Shown piece by piece: positions 62,333-64,000 of a stretch of DNA of 64,000 nucleotides (positions within the stretch are counted from its first letter, which is position 1; the number at the start of each line of letters is the position of its first letter). Origin of the DNA: Gymnogyps californianus (Eukaryota; Chordata; Aves; Accipitriformes; Cathartidae); contig NC_059474.1 of the NCBI RefSeq assembly GCF_018139145.2, positions 42,302,344 to 42,366,343 on the forward strand, written 5' to 3'. The position numbers were made by a program, and so were the translations under genes. The notes under the pieces were generated by a model that searched no databases, was not told the DNA's origin, and saw only the letters and a list, made by a program, of their open reading frames with translations.

Positions 62333-64000
62333 TTGTTGGGAGTGCCACAGTAAGTCAGCTTCCAGAGAAAAGAACGAGAGAGAGACGGATCTCTGTAAGG
62401 GCAGAAGGATAGCAGGCAGAGGTCACCAGCTTAGGAAGCCCTATTAATTGCACGTTGCCATTATGTCAGTGAATGCATTGACAGTTCTTCTACAGGACTT
62501 AAACTGGAATCAGTTTCAAACATAATGGGTTTAATGCTGTCTTTGTCATAATCACAGACAGGGGAAACCACATCAAACCGCATGCAGGTTTATTTCTGGG
62601 AATATCAAGACCTTCTAGTGCCCTTCATTCTTCTGAATAATAAAACAAATTTACTCATTTGTATGGAAGTGTTCATGATAACCTTGTATTATTAGTCCTT
62701 AGTAAGGTATAGTGTAGTAAGTTCAGAAAAAGGAGACAGGAAAGGAATAACATTTAAATAATTTGAAAAATACTGCAGTCAATAAATTATACTTTTGTTC
62801 TTCCCTAGTGAATTTCTCACACCTTGGCATGCTTGACAAATATGCATTAGTTTAAAATTCTAATTTGTAAAACTGGCAGGTTGAAAAAAATTCTAAAACA
62901 TGCTTATTTACTTGGGTTGAAAGCTTGTACTGAATGTCCCACATTCTCAGCAGAAGTGACTTTTGGATGAAGGCTGAACTCTGACCTTGTCATGCTGAAA
63001 TCAGTGAAATGTGCATTTACCACCAAGCAAAGAAATCAGTTCAGACATAGCATTCATATCAGATATTGGAATTAAAATAGCTGCATCAAATCTTAAATAT
63101 CCACTTTATTTTTATCTGTCTTATGTTGTCCTTGATACTTCCGAAGCTCAATCCAGCTGAGATTGCTGGATCTAAAAATGCTTGTTTTTCTTCAAAAGCT
63201 CTGTGTCCCCTTACAGATACTCTCTGAGTCATATGTGGTGGAGAAGATACATTCCTGCTGTTGCTGAAGCAGTAGAAAATACAATAGAAGAAGGATGAAC
63301 ATAGACCATATCTAATTTAGCAAGAAGCATGGCACAATGGGAGTGAAATTTGTAGAGTCAATAATTCACTGCAGAGGACCAGCAGTCCATGTTATATACA
63401 TTTGAAAGGGTTATAGCTGACTAGCTCCAATTTGATCCTGTGAGCTAATACCCATTAGGGGTTAGAGCTCATTAGTTGCTCTCTTACAGGACAGCACCTC
63501 TTACCAATGCAGGGTCATCAGGAAAGAATTGAGTTAGAGCACTGTGAAAACACTTGGAGGTAAACCAAAGCACAATTGTAAAGAGACTCCATATCTAATA
63601 TAGAACACTAAAGTGGGCACACTTATAGTTGCCCTAGACATTGTTGCTTAAGACGGCCCTGACAAATCATATGCTATTCCTGAAATTCACAATAGCAGCA
63701 CATGATAGCAGGAGGACCTTAGGGCAGCTGGGCAACAAAAAAACCCAAAAACAGCAGGATAATCCACTGATGGGACAGTCTCATGCCTGAAACCCGCCCC
63801 TGTGAGATCACACTATTTGTGGCTGCACTGAGAACTTCCTGGAATACAAATCTAAAACCTCCAGAAGCTGAAACCATTCAAAACAACTATATTACACAGC
63901 CATACATATAAGCAACTTTCTGCAGAGTTGTAGAGCTACAATTAGCTTTTTCCCTCCATTTCTGCATAAAAGGAAATGGCATAAATACAGTGTAGTTTGT
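62333..64000. other. Unique non-coding DNA
   Basis: AT-rich to the end of the window. Nothing recognised beyond short A/T runs and a small GA tract at 62373-62384. Confidence 0.5.

Noticed and set aside
1..64000. Prokaryotic features, CRISPR arrays, tRNA and rRNA genes
   Set aside because: No spaced direct-repeat arrays, no cloverleaf or rRNA signature seen, and the repeats present are vertebrate.

Overview
This window looks like AT-rich, gene-poor nuclear DNA from a bird. It shows no operons, ribosome-binding-site-led frames or dense coding. The best taxonomic marker is a complete solitary endogenous-retrovirus LTR at 671-1274, with an exact 5-bp target duplication. Its sequence matches, from memory, an ERVL-type LTR that is common in neoavian genomes. 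Three CR1 LINE copies fit a bird or other sauropsid, and two MIR-like CORE-SINE fragments fit any amniote.

Layout: 1-665 unique; 671-1274 solo LTR (minus orientation); 1280-8580 unique; 8585-8880 a very old interspersed repeat; 8881-24429 mostly unique, with microsatellites and a MIR-like fragment near 18.4 kb; 24430-25460 a degraded plus-strand CR1 with its 3' end; 25461-26400 a cluster of exon-like segments just after that CR1; 26401-41689 unique; 41690-41832 a clear antisense MIR; 41833-47879 unique; 47880-48310 a GC-richer unassigned island; 48311-53671 unique; 53672-54207 a probable second LTR carrying three 56-bp tandem copies; 54208-55689 mixed; 55690-56070 and 56560-57130 two antisense CR1 remnants, the second with an internal deletion marked by a 32-bp duplication, followed by pyrimidine-rich DNA to about 58.6 kb; 58640-64000 unique, with an extremely AT-rich patch near 60.3 kb.

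I recognise no protein-coding gene with confidence. The longest open frame is 169 codons (61823-62332, minus), and nothing in it suggests a known family. Several short segments have good splice sites and open frames. A plus-strand group (15726-15837, 20415-20466, 25489-25598, 26024-26108, 26348-26399) is partly phase-compatible and is the best lead for a spliced gene. Competing minus-strand candidates exist (37268-37350, 31144-31216, 13683-13734), and chance pseudo-exons are common in 64 kb, so all are given low confidence. The window is most likely intergenic DNA or the inside of very long introns. No tRNA, rRNA, CRISPR or prokaryotic element was seen.
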